Source: Phytophthora hibernalis (lineage: Eukaryota; Oomycota; Peronosporomycetes; Peronosporales; Peronosporaceae). From it: a DNA stretch of 64,000 nt. The stretch is from contig JAAKBF010000162.1 in assembly GCA_012656075.1 (NCBI GenBank), positions 1 through 64,000 on the forward strand, in the 5' to 3' direction. The position numbers and the translations under genes were made by a program. The notes below the pieces were generated by a model. That model saw nothing but the letters and a program-made list of their open reading frames with translations, ran no database searches and was not told the DNA's origin. Positions 43,151 through 54,020 of this stretch are shown piece by piece (position 1 is the stretch's first letter; each line of letters opens with the position of its first letter).

Positions 43151-43286
43151 ATGTCGTAAGAGCTCTTTCGACTTTCTTGGAGAATCCCGTACGTACACGA
43201 CTGCCATTCTACGAGATCGAGCACTAAGACAGTACACTGCGCGTTTCTTTCTCTCCATCTCGTAAAATACGAGTTTGCTAACATCC

Positions 43287-44916
43287 CTAATGTAGTTGTT
43301 TTGCCGAACACTACTGTACATGTAAGTTACAAAAATGCAAGAGACTGGTTACATGATGTAACCAGTCTCTTGCATTTTTGTTTTCTTCGTACTAAAAGTA
43401 ACCCAACAAGTAGACGTATACTTGTACCTAACACGACTCTGAGACCACAGCAAAGCAGCCAACGGTCGGGGGCTGTCAGGTTGTACTCGCGCGCGGTGGT
43501 CATCCGCATCGACCACACCAGACACATCTAGATCATCACCTACTGGGTTTTATTGCTAATCGCTGGAATTGTTTTGTTTCACCCATTTCCTTCAAGCAGC
43601 ATTCAGTGGGTGGGTGGGTTTTGATGTCACCCGTGGCCTCTACGGTCGACATTCTCCTGGGTGTTTTCATTGTCAGCTGGTTATTAGATATTAAGGGTAA
43701 AGTAACTTGATCTGACAGGCAGATGTGGCATTTGGCTACACCTTCATCTAATTAAAGAGTGGACACCCACCAATTTCGACTAAAAAATCTGACATGGAAC
43801 TTATATAACAGGTCTACCAATTTCTAAGATATTTGAAAACTGGCGTTCTACCAGACACAAGAGTTTTCAAAAGTATAGATACCGGTATTTTGGATTAAAA
43901 TCCAGAGAACTGAACCATAGATACCGGTATTTGCATGTGAAGCTTACGATCATCGTAACGATGGACTCCCGCATGGAGTCCCGCTACAGTTTTTCTGTTA
44001 GGGCCTGGTTCGTCCGTCGGGTTTAGTTAAATTGGAGGATACCATATGGTACGGCCTTTTCCATTTAACTTGATCAACTATCGAGTAAAAGGAAAACCCA
44101 TTTGACCTTTCCCTATGAATCTTTTATAAACGCCAATAACCAATCAGATTGCTTCGTTAGCTTCCTATTTAATCAGACCCAGTGACGCGAACCAGCCCAT
44201 TACGTTTCTTGCAAACTGGTAATTGTAGCAGTAGCAATATTTATGTTGCAGCAAATCTCTATTGCTTACATGTAGTCAGCAGTGCTAAGCAATACCGGTA
44301 GCTGGTGGAGTCCACCAGCACCTAGTAGGTGCCACCTACGCGGTCGCTGTCTTCGTGGAATGGCGTTACTACAACATATCAACGACAACACGACAGGTCT
44401 TACCGCAACACAGTGGGGATTCGGCAACGGAAGCAGCAACTCGGCGAAGCAACACTACAGAAGTCCAGATCTCATCGCGTAAAATACTCGATATAAATGA
44501 CTGCTATTGTAAAAGTTACCAGTATGAACGTCGGCCGTTTGCCAAAAATCACGTTGGCGATGAGCCTTAACAAGCTCTTCCCCGCCTTCTGTTCGAGAAG
44601 AACGAAAACACGGAGCCTGCATAAGCGAGTCTGTAGCCACTACACACCACCTCTTGACGAGGACCACCAGCGCGCTCAAGACCGCAGCGAGCGTTTCGGC
44701 ACGGAATTATTGCGGTCCTGCCTCTACGTGAAGGAGAAACCCTGGAGAAACTATCTAGTCGAGGTAGTACACGGAAATATGAAATTGCTCGCTGCTAATA
44801 TTAATGGACGACCTTACGACCTTACGTCTCAATAGTTGCAAGTAGCTCCATGTCTGTTTCCGCTATCATTCGAGCTAGCTTGTTGGGTTTTGTAGTCAGG
44901 TCTGGTTGCATCAAGA
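43287..44916. other. Non-coding stretch between transposons
   Basis: No supported gene. It contains the 53-bp palindrome listed separately and a 16-bp direct repeat, ATAGATACCGGTATTT, at about 43877 and 43917. A frame at 44497-44835 (+) has no recognisable motif. Confidence 0.4.
43329..43381. repeat. Perfect 26-bp inverted repeat with a 1-base centre
   Basis: Arms 43329-43354 and 43356-43381 are exact reverse complements around a single G at 43355. On DNA this can extrude a cruciform; in RNA it is a perfect 26-bp hairpin. It lies 43 bp outside the right end of the Harbinger derivative. Confidence 0.95.
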
Positions 44917-45782
44917 TCATCCACAGAATCCGACGGTGATGTCGTCTTTAGAAATTACGGTCTTCGCCAAACGAGAATTGTTCATCAACATGTCGTAATC
45001 CTGGGCAATACACAGCACGCTGCACGAGGTGCCGTCCGGCTGTTTCGGGTTATTGATCCAGGCCCCGCTTTCTTCGTCAGGAGGCGCGGTCTCTGACATG
45101 CTCGCGCTGTGCCAGTCTCGTAAGAATGGCGCCATGGTGTATTTGAAGATGTTCTCCATGGCATCGTGATAAGCATCAGAGCACAGCGACTCGTAGTAGT
45201 AGGGAGTGAAGTACGGAAGCTCGCTCTGATAAGAAGGCTGACTGTGATGATACCCCAGTGGATCTTATTCAGGTGGACCGGGAGCACGACAAACTGAAAA
45301 GTGGTAATGGAAGTATCGGGTGGGCTTGGACATCCAACCGCGGGGGCAAACAAATCCAAGGCGTAGGCATTATCGAGCCAGTTACAGATGCAACGAATAC
45401 CAAACTCCAAGATGGCGTCGCTTAGCATTCGGTCACGAGCTAGCATGCCGACCAGATTTTCCATATTCACAAAGCATTCACCGGTTTCTAAGCGAAACAC
45501 AGAGTCAAAACTTTCATCTTGGAGAACTCTAGCGCAATCCTTCGCCAACGCTTTATGCTTATCACCAGCTGTGTCAGGGGTAAGCTAATCGGAATCGGTT
45601 TCTCCGTCAAAGAGATCTGGCGTGGCTGATAAGTTACCCCAGTCGGTAGAGAGAAGCCAGTCCATATCAGACCGCCACTGAACAAACTTCTTGCGGATGC
45701 TGTAGAACTGCTGCATTCGATAGATGGCACCACTACGTATGAAGTACGTCAACACATTCGTTAGATTTCGGCAACACATCAA
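44917..45782 (-). pseudogene. Ulp1-like cysteine protease of the second MULE
   Basis: More complete than the copy at 18797-19340. In order: FIRSGAIYRMQQFYSIRKKF; DCARVLQDESFDSVFRLETG; CICNWLDNAYALDLFAP; VVLPVHLNKIHWGIITVSLL with the catalytic His; and, in the next frame, NNPKQPDGTSCSVLCIAQDY with the Gln and the nucleophilic Cys of the C48 family. The frame changes near 45240-45160 and near 45560. Such proteases in plant and oomycete MULEs are related to SUMO proteases; their role in transposition is unknown. Confidence 0.65.
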
Positions 45783-45992
45783 GCAACACAGTTAGAGCAA
45801 CAGTGTTAGCAACATTGTACGAAAGATAAACTTGGTAAATTGGGGTGTTTCCGGCGTGAAGAAAGCGACAATATCCTCTGGGGTTCTACCAGCTTCCAAG
45901 TCGGACACCACAGATGCGAAGTACCTGGACGGGGATCGTTTTTCTTCTCTGCTACCAAAACAGCGGCCAACTTTTAACCAGACGACTGGGGA

Positions 45993-46943
45993 TCACGAAA
46001 TTGTAGTAGTCGTCACCGGCCTCGACTTGGACACGTTTACAGCGAGCAGGACGCCACCGAAAAAATCATCCCCCATTACAACTGGGTAGCTAGAAAGAAC
46101 CTCGTCGACGTGGTCTTTGTCCGCTGTGTTGCGTGCCCACGTTAGTAGTCGATCTAGCGATGGTATCTTCTTGTCAGGCAGAGTCACAACCGCCAACTTT
46201 TGCGAGGCCCTTGCGGTCTGCACCCGAGATTGAGTCAGTTTCTCTCGCTGGTTCCGACGCGGCTTTGGTTGCCGAATCTTCAATACTTCGATTTGACCGC
46301 GGTTGCTGTTCGCGTTTGTTGCATTACTGCGGGGTTTTGCTCGCACCACAGCCTTGGTCATGGCTATCTTCTTTCCGGTTGTTTTCACGAGGTCTTCCAC
46401 ACTAGACGACGCTACCCTGCTTGTCTCCTGACTTTGTTGGTGTCCCCCAGTCTGTATCGACGTTTGGACAGTGGTTTCCGCTCTACAATGGCCGGCAACT
46501 GAGCCTCCTTTTGCAGCAAGTGTATCTGAAGATTCTGCTTCGGATGTCACCATTTGTTGCAGTATTGCTTCACTTTGCTGAGATGCACGATTTAGTTGTG
46601 CTGCAGCGATAGTGAAATCACGTTCGGCTTCCTCTAGTTTACGTATCGTGATGATGCTGTGAAATAGATCCGCCGTAGTGATCACACAAGTCATGTCGCT
46701 ATCTGACCCCGAGAATTCATCTGGGACTGTTCTTGCGCTCGACGATAAAGTATCGACTTCTTCCATACCGCGACGTATAATGTCTTTCCATGATCGCAAT
46801 GCAGTGTAGAAGGCTGGGCTTGATAACTCCGCCAGATGATCTATAACAGGTTCGAAAGCAGCCTTTGCGTAATAATACTTCTCTTCTGAAGACAGCACCA
46901 CAACATTTGCACGTTCCCGTCGACGCATCCTGACGTACATCAC
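45993..46943 (-). CDS. Linker protein of the second MULE
   Basis: An uninterrupted 316-codon frame whose start overlaps the transposase stop in the string TGATG. It contains helical charged segments (LFHSIITIRKLEEAERDF, IAAAQLNRASQQSEAILQQM), a basic middle (VRAKPRSNATNANSNRGQ, KIRQPKPRRNQREK) and a C-terminal block LDRLLTWARNTADKDHVDEV then YPVVMGDDFFGGV. No known domain. Conservation of position with 19328-20109 suggests an element-encoded accessory factor. The frame continues past its stop with similar composition in another frame (YFASVVSDLEAGRTPEDIVA), so a shift near 46000 is possible. Confidence 0.5.
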   Translation of the reverse strand: MMYVRMRRRERANVVVLSSEEKYYYAKAAFEPVIDHLAELSSPAFYTALRSWKDIIRRGMEEVDTLSSSARTVPDEFSGSDSDMTCVITTADLFHSIITIRKLEEAERDFTIAAAQLNRASQQSEAILQQMVTSEAESSDTLAAKGGSVAGHCRAETTVQTSIQTGGHQQSQETSRVASSSVEDLVKTTGKKIAMTKAVVRAKPRSNATNANSNRGQIEVLKIRQPKPRRNQREKLTQSRVQTARASQKLAVVTLPDKKIPSLDRLLTWARNTADKDHVDEVLSSYPVVMGDDFFGGVLLAVNVSKSRPVTTTTIS

Positions 46944-46984
46944 TCGGCGTGTAGGATGACGATTTTTCCGAGTGTCGTGTTTAC

Positions 46985-47212
46985 TGTCATCAGCTTGTGT
47001 TGCATCATGCGTTGCACCGAGTCATGTGTTGCAGCTTGTGTTGCATTAGAGTCATGTGTTGCACCTTGTGTTGCATCGTGCGTTGCACCAGAGTCATGTG
47101 TTGCAGCATGTGTTGCATTATAGTCATGTGTTGAACCTTGTGTTGCATTAGAGTCATGTGTTGCACCTTGTGTTGCATCGTGCGTTGCACCAGAGTCATG
47201 TGTTGCTTCATC
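46985..47212 (-). repeat. Coding minisatellite in the MULE transposase tail
   Basis: Units of about 30-42 bp encode ATHDSGATHDATQG and ATHDSNATQG in alternation, two full rounds plus partial units. The bases ATGTGTTGCA recur every 15-18 bp. The array is read in frame to the end of the transposase. Confidence 0.85.
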
Positions 47213-48879
47213 TTCATCACTTGCACTCAAGCCATCGTGCGCGGATGACTCGCCGGTGCATCTCATCTTAGCCTGTACAGTACGCAGTGAGGCTTCTCCG
47301 TGGATAAACTGTTGCTCCAACGCCGACATCGCTTCCATACTCCATCGTGTAGGAATAGACGACAACGGCAGCGCCTCGAATCGGAGAACACGCTCTGCAA
47401 TGTACATCAAATGTCGGCACGGAAGATTGAAGCTGCAGTTGAATATACACGAGCAGGTCCATTCGAAGTCGTTGCACTGATACATGTGTCCCTGAATTCA
47501 CACTTCCCATTCTCCCAATTCAGAACCATGCGTAGCACACGCAGTCTCAGCTACAAATACCATGTAGCAATCCCATTCGCAGCGAACCCTTGCCAGGATA
47601 TCATCACTCACATGCTTCGCCACGAGTGAAAGAAAGTCAGGTACGAGATTTGGGTGTCGCGATGTGGTCGAACGCTTGCGCATTGAAGTGATCAACTGTC
47701 GGAAGATAGTTGCTTGGTGGGACAGCAACCCACCAATTGTGGCATCAAGTCTTGGCCTCTTTCCCAAGAGAAGCTTGACTAGATTCCAGTTTGACTCTAT
47801 TCGATTGGTCGTAGTATTCCCGGCGGAGAAGAACTTTCCTCTGGCGTGATTAGCCCACACCGATACGCACGGTTTCCAGTTCGCCTCAAAATACTTTAGC
47901 AGCTCTGGGCACTCCTTCTCATAATAACTTGTAAAGCTAACAAGCTCCAAGTCAAACTTCGCCTGACTGTTGCTGGAAAAGCAAAGCAACATATAGCGCA
48001 ACCCAATAAGTAACAAAACAAGCAACATACTTAAGCAGAAACCCAAACGTACCAGTAGATCAACTTAGCGAATGCTGCTTTCATATCGTCCCGCTGTACC
48101 ATGTTGAGATTGAACTTTGGCCTTCTACGAACCTTACGCCAGTACGTCAGCGCGTGAAATTGGCATAGAATCACTTTCGCATCGGGGAACGCTTTCTCTA
48201 GGACCCGCCACTCCACGAAGTCCTTGTCAATCATGATCGTCTTAATCATTTCCCACATTGGATTGCGCTACTTGAAGAATTCAATTATACGCTCCATCGA
48301 GGCAGCTTTCTGATCCAGCGAAAGGAAATCAACGACAGGAACCCCCTGCCAGTAGCAGATGTAGCAACTAGGTTGCATGCAGAAAGAAAAATGAATCGTA
48401 TTAGAGTGTACAATAACATCTCGTTCAACGACACATGCGGTAACTCACCAAGATGGTACCCTAGATTGTTAGTACCGTGGGTCCAATCCATCACCAACGT
48501 GTCGCCCTACTCCACAAAGCACCTCTTCTGGGTCGCAGTCTGCATCGCAATAACACAGCTGTTATCCATCTGATCTTGTACGAGGAGGGCGTCGTTGCAA
48601 CCCGTAGCCAAGACGCGCGATGCTTTTTCAACATCAGCGACGCCGCACGCTTCGAAAATCAGCACAACAACACAAGAAAAGAAAACGGAATCATGATGGA
48701 GCCGAGACCGACAGCGAAGCAATGCCCGCGGCTACAGTAGGTGGCACTAAAAGTCAATTAGCACCGTAAATAACAACACAAGCAGCAACACAAAATGTAG
48801 CAGCAACATAAAAACTCCATGCCACAATCCTACTTTCTACTGTGCCTCTTTGAAATTGAGCCGTCCTGCCAGCCCTCCC

Positions 48880-49025
48880 GCCAGCAACATGCACAACGCC
48901 ACCAGCGTCAGCCACCCTCCCGCCAGCAACATGCACAACGTTACCAGCGCCTCTCGCGTCAGCAACCGTCCCGTCAGCAACATGTACAACGCCACCAGCG
49001 CCTCCCGCGTCAGCAACATGCACGC
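48880..49025 (-). repeat. Coding minisatellite in the N-terminal half of the MULE transposase
   Basis: Imperfect units around CGTCAGCAACATGCACAACG-type sequence, encoding GGVVHVAGG and GNVVHVAGGRVADA blocks on the minus strand. At least four units. Confidence 0.75.
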
Positions 49026-49410
49026 CGCCTCCAACATCTGCACGCACACCGTCGTCCTCCTCGTCGACGAGGTCTTCCAGCTCGTCATCGACACCGTCGT
49101 CGGGGTCTTGGTCGGGTTGGTAGTCCTCGTCGTTGTCATCGTCCTTCACATAGCCTCGCGCAGCCCGAATGTAGTCGACCGGCTCGTGCACACGAATTGA
49201 AGCACGGCGTGCTAAATATGAAAAGTAGCAATAATATCACAAGTTAGAATCAAATAGTTCAGCTTTTCACAAGAATCATCACTAACCCTGGACTATGTCC
49301 GCAGACGTGCTTTCGTGCGCCTTCTTCTTCGGTGGCGTGGTCTTCGTCTTCACACTCGGCTTCTCTCTCCCCTTGGCTCCCTCGCTTGGCTTAGAGGGCG
49401 TTCGGGACAT

Positions 49411-50073
49411 TCTGATTTCTTCTCTCCGGGTGGCGCAAAACGTAAATGAGAGGCGGGGGATTCGTACCTAAGCCAATTTTAAGATCTCGCGATTTTTCAA
49501 AAACCAATTTTAAGATCTCGCGAACTTTCAAGGTAAGTAAATCGAAATTTTTACCAAGCAACACATCCTGCCATTGTGTTGCTTTCATCCATCTGTCGTG
49601 TTGTCGTAGTTATGGTGTTGTAACAGTGTTGGCTTTTTAAGTGCCTTTTTACTTAATTAAAGTGGAAACCCCTGTAAAAATGTAAAAAATCGATTAAAAA
49701 CGTGGCAATTAGTGGGATATCTCAGAAGTCAAGCAGCTGGACTGCTTGCCAAACCAATGGGGAGATCGAAGCTACATGTATCGAATAACGGTCCACCTTT
49801 CTCTAGGCTTCGAATCGATGGGCTTTAGTGCAAGAGAGCACTTGTGGTCTCAATGACACAGACCAACCTCCATGTCGACGCGGCATACAAACTCCAAGTG
49901 AATTCCATCCCACTGTCCAGAAAAAACAGAACCGAGAAAAGTGCCTTCACTTTGTGATTGGCCGCATAGCGGATACGTCGGTGTAACGTTCACATGGAGG
50001 CAGCGGCGGTGGAGAGCATTTCAAGGCGCTGGGCCTGCCGCGGCCCTTCCTAAGCGAGCCCAACCGCGCCTTC
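49411..50073. other. Intergenic region with a 20-bp direct repeat
   Basis: The 20-mer CCAATTTTAAGATCTCGCGA occurs at 49473-49492 and 49504-49523. The right end holds the promoter of the PX gene. An open stretch just before 50074 (EHFKALGLPRPFLSEPNRAF in the gene frame) may be N-terminal coding from a small upstream exon. Confidence 0.45.
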
Positions 50074-53055
50074 ATGCAGCTCGAGACGTGGCAGCAACTC
50101 ACAGCTTTGCTAGCCACGCAGCCCGTGAGCATCAGGCCACTCGGCTACTACCGCACCCCCGACAGCATCGACATCTATGTATTCGAGTGCTCGCTTGGAG
50201 ACGCCTCCAGTGCGCGTCGCTACAGCTGGAAGATCTACAGACGCTACCGACAGTTCCAGAGGTACATTGCGCACTCTTCAGAGTTGCTGGCCAGTCGCTC
50301 CGTACGTGTACCAAGGCTGTCCCAAGCTTATCTCAAGATCTTCCATGCTCAGCACTGCAAGGACCGCCTCGTGGAGCTGCTCAAGTGGCTGGAGGGCGTG
50401 GCCGAGAACACGCAGAGCTACTGTCAGCAGCTGCAGGACAAGCAGGAGAAACAGGAGAAGGACAAGCTGCTCGCTCTCCAGCAGCAGAGATTGGCGCAGT
50501 TGGAGCAACAGGCGCGTGTGAAGGCGGCTAAGAAACACAAGAGTCACAGCAGTGGCAATGCTACGACAGTTCGAGTTACAGCTGATGACCCACTGACGAC
50601 TATGAGCACGGGCAGGTTACGAGCACCGTCCACCGCTGCCAGTTCGAGACGACGCAGCAGTATCAGCTTGAAGACGGTGGAGCAGCAGGGTGATCCGGCG
50701 CTGTATGTGCTCAGGACAGACAAAGCAGAGGCCCTGCCGGTCGTCATGCTCAGCTGCTTCTTGTTTGCTGGAGCCAATTGCCCGTTCCCTCATGTTTTTA
50801 GAGGCATGCCGAGCTTTGCGTTGGCGATGGAGGAATTGAATGTGCAGCTTACGCAGGCAGCACCCGCTGTCTACCCTTCCAAGCTGAGAAACTCCATGGC
50901 GACGAGAACTGGTCTCGGCTTGAGGTTGACGCCGAGTCACGAGCAGGACGGACAGTTCCTTGGAGCGACGGTGGCGGGATTTCTAAGGAGCAACAGGAAC
51001 TTGACCCGGCGCTCGTGGATGTGCCGGTGGGAGCCAGACTTGTTCGAGTCAATGGCATTGATGTCAGTGATTCGCCATTTGATCAAGTGCTGATCCATTT
51101 ACGCAGCGTGGGGCTGCCGCTGCGCTTGAGGTTCTTGTACAACCCCAACTTGAATCGCCAAACAAGCAATTCAGTGACACCGCGACGCAGCGTCGACGCT
51201 ACTTCGGATGCAGGGTCACTGAGCGGCAGACAACGCGTAGTGTCGAGTATTAGCGGCGGAAGTAGCAGCGGCAATTCAACGGCAAGTCCAGCTGACACAG
51301 GAAAGCCCCTGTAGATCTGAGCTACCGCAGTTACAGTGTGGACGCCCCGCGATCAACGTCTGGGCTATTTGGTTCAGTGTTTGGTGATTTATTTGGCGTT
51401 GGGAGTGGCTTGGAGGCAGGTGGGACTCCAGGTTCTATTAGCTTAGCTAGTACTGTTAGCGGTACTGGCAAACAGCGTGGCGAGACGACTGATATTGCGA
51501 TGGGATCGGCACATCACGCTATGTTGAACGGTAGTGCGGCCCTATTTTCTTGGGACGATGTGAGCGGAGTGTCCCGCGACCTTATTTCGCGTGGATTCTT
51601 TTCTCATCTGCCGCCGTCGTTACTCCATCAGCTTCGCCAAAAACGTCGTGCTGAGAGGAAAGCGAAGGCTTTCCTCCCTGAGCACGACGGAAGTGACAGC
51701 GACGACAGTGATGATAACCAGCGACCTGAAGAGATCAAAGCAATAATGGCACGAAAGGCACAAGGAGTTTGGAGCACGGCAACTGGTCCCATGGGTTTAT
51801 CTCTTGGTGCTTGCAAAATCTGCGATGTGGAAGCCGCCATGCTGGAGATTTCCCCAGTATTCTTCTCCTCAAGGTCTGAGCACCGTGGTAGCGAGAAACG
51901 TCTGTGCAAGGGCTTTGTGCTGGTGTCCATCAACAATGAGAGCACATTTGGTGCTTCGTTTGCGGTTGTAATGAAGCGCCTGCGCTCGGCTTCGCGCCCT
52001 ACGGGCCTGTGTTTCCGTTGGTACCAGGACTTCAGCCCGTTCTTGGAGACAGAATTGGCAGAGCAGCATGGACGCAGCAGTCGGTCGTCTGGTTTGCTTA
52101 AAAGCCATGCAATAGGAGCGAAGGTGTTTGTGAATAGCTTGGACTGTGTGGCTGAAGCGCAGACGGATCTCAGCAACAGTCTGCAACTCGCGCTGATGGA
52201 AAACGCATCAATTCGCAATGAAATTGGTGTGCTTCAAGACGCCCATCGTGAATTGCGGCTTGCTCAGGAGCGCGCCGCCCAGCGAGAGCTGATTTTGCAA
52301 TCAAAAATCGAGCACAGTGATCTTGAGATCACCAAGCTCAAGGACGAGGTGGATGTCCAATGCCAAGAACTAGAAAAGTCGCGTCTGCGTGCGCAGGAGG
52401 CCGAGGCCAAGCTGGCGACAAATAAAAGGAGTATGAAGTCATGCTGGAGAAAGCACAAGAGAGCGCCAAGGAGCGACTTGCGGAGCATGAAGAGCAGTTG
52501 GTTAAGGAGTCGAACCGATCCATCGAGAACGCCAACAGACTCGCCGATCGTCGCGCACAGAAAATGCTCGACGCCGCCGCGAGTGAAAGCCAGCAGGAAC
52601 ACGAGGCGTACCTGCAGAAGTTAGCAGAGGAGCACTCGGAAGAAGTTGAGAGTCTTATGCAGCAAGTGGCAGTGTGGCGTCACCAGGTGGAGGTGTTGAC
52701 GGAGGCCGAGAAGCGAAACTATGCAGCGTTGGTGAGCAACGGTGTGAACCCGTATGGAGACTACCAGCGCTCTCGCTTCGGCTACTCGAGCACGGACTCG
52801 CCCTTCGCAGATCTCAAGAATGGCGGTAGCAGCGACGTTCAACTCGGAGTTCAAGCACCCCGTCGGAAGCCAGGGAAGGTGCAGGGATTCAGCGCTTCGA
52901 CCGCTGCCACTGCAGCCAAATGGCGCGACGGCAGTCCCGAGGACGACAGCAACAAGAACAAGAACCACGCGCTCTCAGTCACCTCGGACCAGTCGTCGCA
53001 GTCTAATAACGGCACGTTCTGGGACCGTATGGTGTCGCTGCTCGCCACGGAGTGA
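50074..53055 (+). CDS. PX domain, PDZ-like and coiled-coil protein
   Basis: About 990 codons after allowing for shifts. PX domain at about residues 15-125: VSIRPLGYYRTPDSIDIYVF, then the phosphoinositide-binding-type RRY block KIYRRYRQFQRYIAHSSEL and the KDRLVELLKWLEGV helix. A Ser-rich linker follows. The first PDZ-like unit is LGLRLTPSHEQDGQFLGATV, then VPVGARLVRVNGIDVSDSPF. A second PDZ-like unit is GPMGLSLGACKICDVEAAML, then KGFVLVSINNESTFGASFAV. The C-terminal third is a coiled coil (LQDAHRELRLAQERAAQREL, EVESLMQQVAVWRHQVEVLT). Shifts lie near 50980, 51303 and in an A4 run near 52430. The upstream reading EHFKALGLPRPFLSEPNRAF suggests coding starts slightly before 50074. It is probably an endosomal membrane scaffold. 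Confidence 0.78.
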
Positions 53056-53222
53056 TCACAAGACCCAACTGCGTAGGAATATGTCATGTTTAGTATCAAC
53101 AACCGCTTTAAATTTCTACTACTAGTAGTATTCAATAAAACTTTTGAGCTTGTCCAGCGTGGTTTGAACTCACTTCAACCTGATCGTTGGATCCCACTGA
53201 CACATCTCCTGCTTTTTCGACC

Positions 53223-54020
53223 ATGAGCGTGACCATCCCGACCAAGTTGTTGCCCAGATCCCCGTCATTGGTTTCGGCGCTTACTTGGTGAGCCACGTCT
53301 CCGATTCGTACAACATTGTGCTGTCGGCGCTGAAGCAGGGCTACCATCATATTGATACGGCTCAGATACAACGAAGCTGCTATGGGTCGTGCTGTCCGAG
53401 ACTCGGCCATCCCTCGAGAGGAAGTTTTCGTCACCAGCAAACTCTTCCTCACGAACTGGGGGTACGAGAAGGCGCTGGCCAGCATCAGAGAGAGCAACGA
53501 TGAGATTGGACTCGGCTACATCGACCTGTTCCTATTGCACGCACCCGGTGACACTTCCACGCGAGCGGAGACTTGGCGCGCGTTGGAGGAGCTCCAGGAA
53601 GAAGGCATCTTGAAGGACATTGGCGTGTCGGAGCGCACATTGCCAAGCTCATGAAAACGGCCAGCGTGAAGCCTGCAGTGAACCCGATCGAGTTGCATCC
53701 GTGGCTCACACGTCCCGAGACGGTCCAGTACTGCAAGCAGCACGACATCATCGCGGAAGCGTACTCTCCATTGGTGAAGGCGTTCAAGATGAAGGATCCG
53801 ACACTGAATGAGGTCGCGAACGAGGTGGACGCCTCGCCGGCTGGCCTTCTGTCTGGCAAACGGTATCATTCCACTACCAAAGTCCATCAACACACAGCGC
53901 CAGAAGGACAACCTGGAGGCGATCAACGTCAAGCTCTCGACGGAGCAAGTCGCGAAGCTCGCAGCACTGGACGAGTATTTTGTCACGGACTGGGACCCGA
54001 TCCGTGATGAGGAGGTGTAA
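53223..54020 (+). CDS. Aldo/keto reductase, frame-broken
   Basis: An AKR-family NAD(P)H oxidoreductase of about 265 residues. It starts MSVTIPTKLL at 53223. The family signatures are IPVIGFGAYLV; GYHHIDTAQI followed by YNEAAMGRAVRD (catalytic Asp and Tyr); REEVFVTSKLFLTNWGYEKA (catalytic Lys); IDLFLLHAPGD (catalytic His); VNPIELHPWLTRPETVQYCK; IIPLPKSINTQRQKDNLEAI at the cofactor site; and the C terminus LDEYFVTDWDPIRDEEV. Frame changes lie near 53250, 53370, 53630 and 53850. At the third, the SN-[FY]-G block normally following KDIGVS is shortened, which is more than a single-base error. It is therefore either a pseudogene or poorly assembled. Confidence 0.75.

Larger units (their letters stand above)
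42247..43286 (+). mobile_element. PIF/Harbinger deletion derivative with terminal inverted repeats
   Basis: The left end begins GGATGTTAGCAAAATCGTA; the reverse complement of the right end begins GGATGTTAGCAAACTCGTA, giving inverted termini of about 24 bp with few mismatches. The flanks read TAG A and C TAA, compatible with the TWA/TTA-type 3-bp target preference of PIF/Harbinger but not an exact duplication. Inside are the N-terminal part of a Harbinger transposase (+) and a SANT/Myb-like protein (-), the two-gene arrangement typical of the superfamily. At 1,040 bp it lacks the catalytic domain. Confidence 0.65.
44917..49410 (-). mobile_element. MULE carrying transposase, linker protein and Ulp1 protease
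   Basis: The same gene order as the element at 18606-22250, on the same strand: transposase (49410-46940), linker ORF (46943-45993), Ulp1 (45782-44917). Limits are those of coding; terminal inverted repeats were not found by eye. Confidence 0.65.
46940..49410 (-). pseudogene. Second MULE transposase with SWIM finger and repeat tail
   Basis: Exon 1 begins MSRTPSKPSEGAKGREKPSV at 49410. An intron at 49212-49286 (GTTAGT...ATTTAG) leads to HEPVDYIRAARGYVKDDDND and an acidic then Gly/Val/Ala-rich repeat region. The catalytic core has LVMDWTHGTNNLGYHL, IMIDKDFVEWRVLEKAFPDA and CQFHALTYW; TNRIESNWNLVKLLLG follows. The SWIM finger is CSCIFNCSFNLPCRH near 47420. An in-frame TAG at 48507-48509 replaces the Trp expected in VE-W-GDTLVMDW. 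A G5 run near 48340 shifts the frame. The C-terminal tail is a THDS/ATQ repeat. Further introns, about 48362-48447 and 47975-48050, fit GT-AG signals. Confidence 0.7.

Noticed and set aside
48880..49025. Possible CRISPR-like array because of regularly spaced repeats
   Set aside because: Units are imperfect, in frame and coding, in a eukaryotic transposase; no unique spacers.
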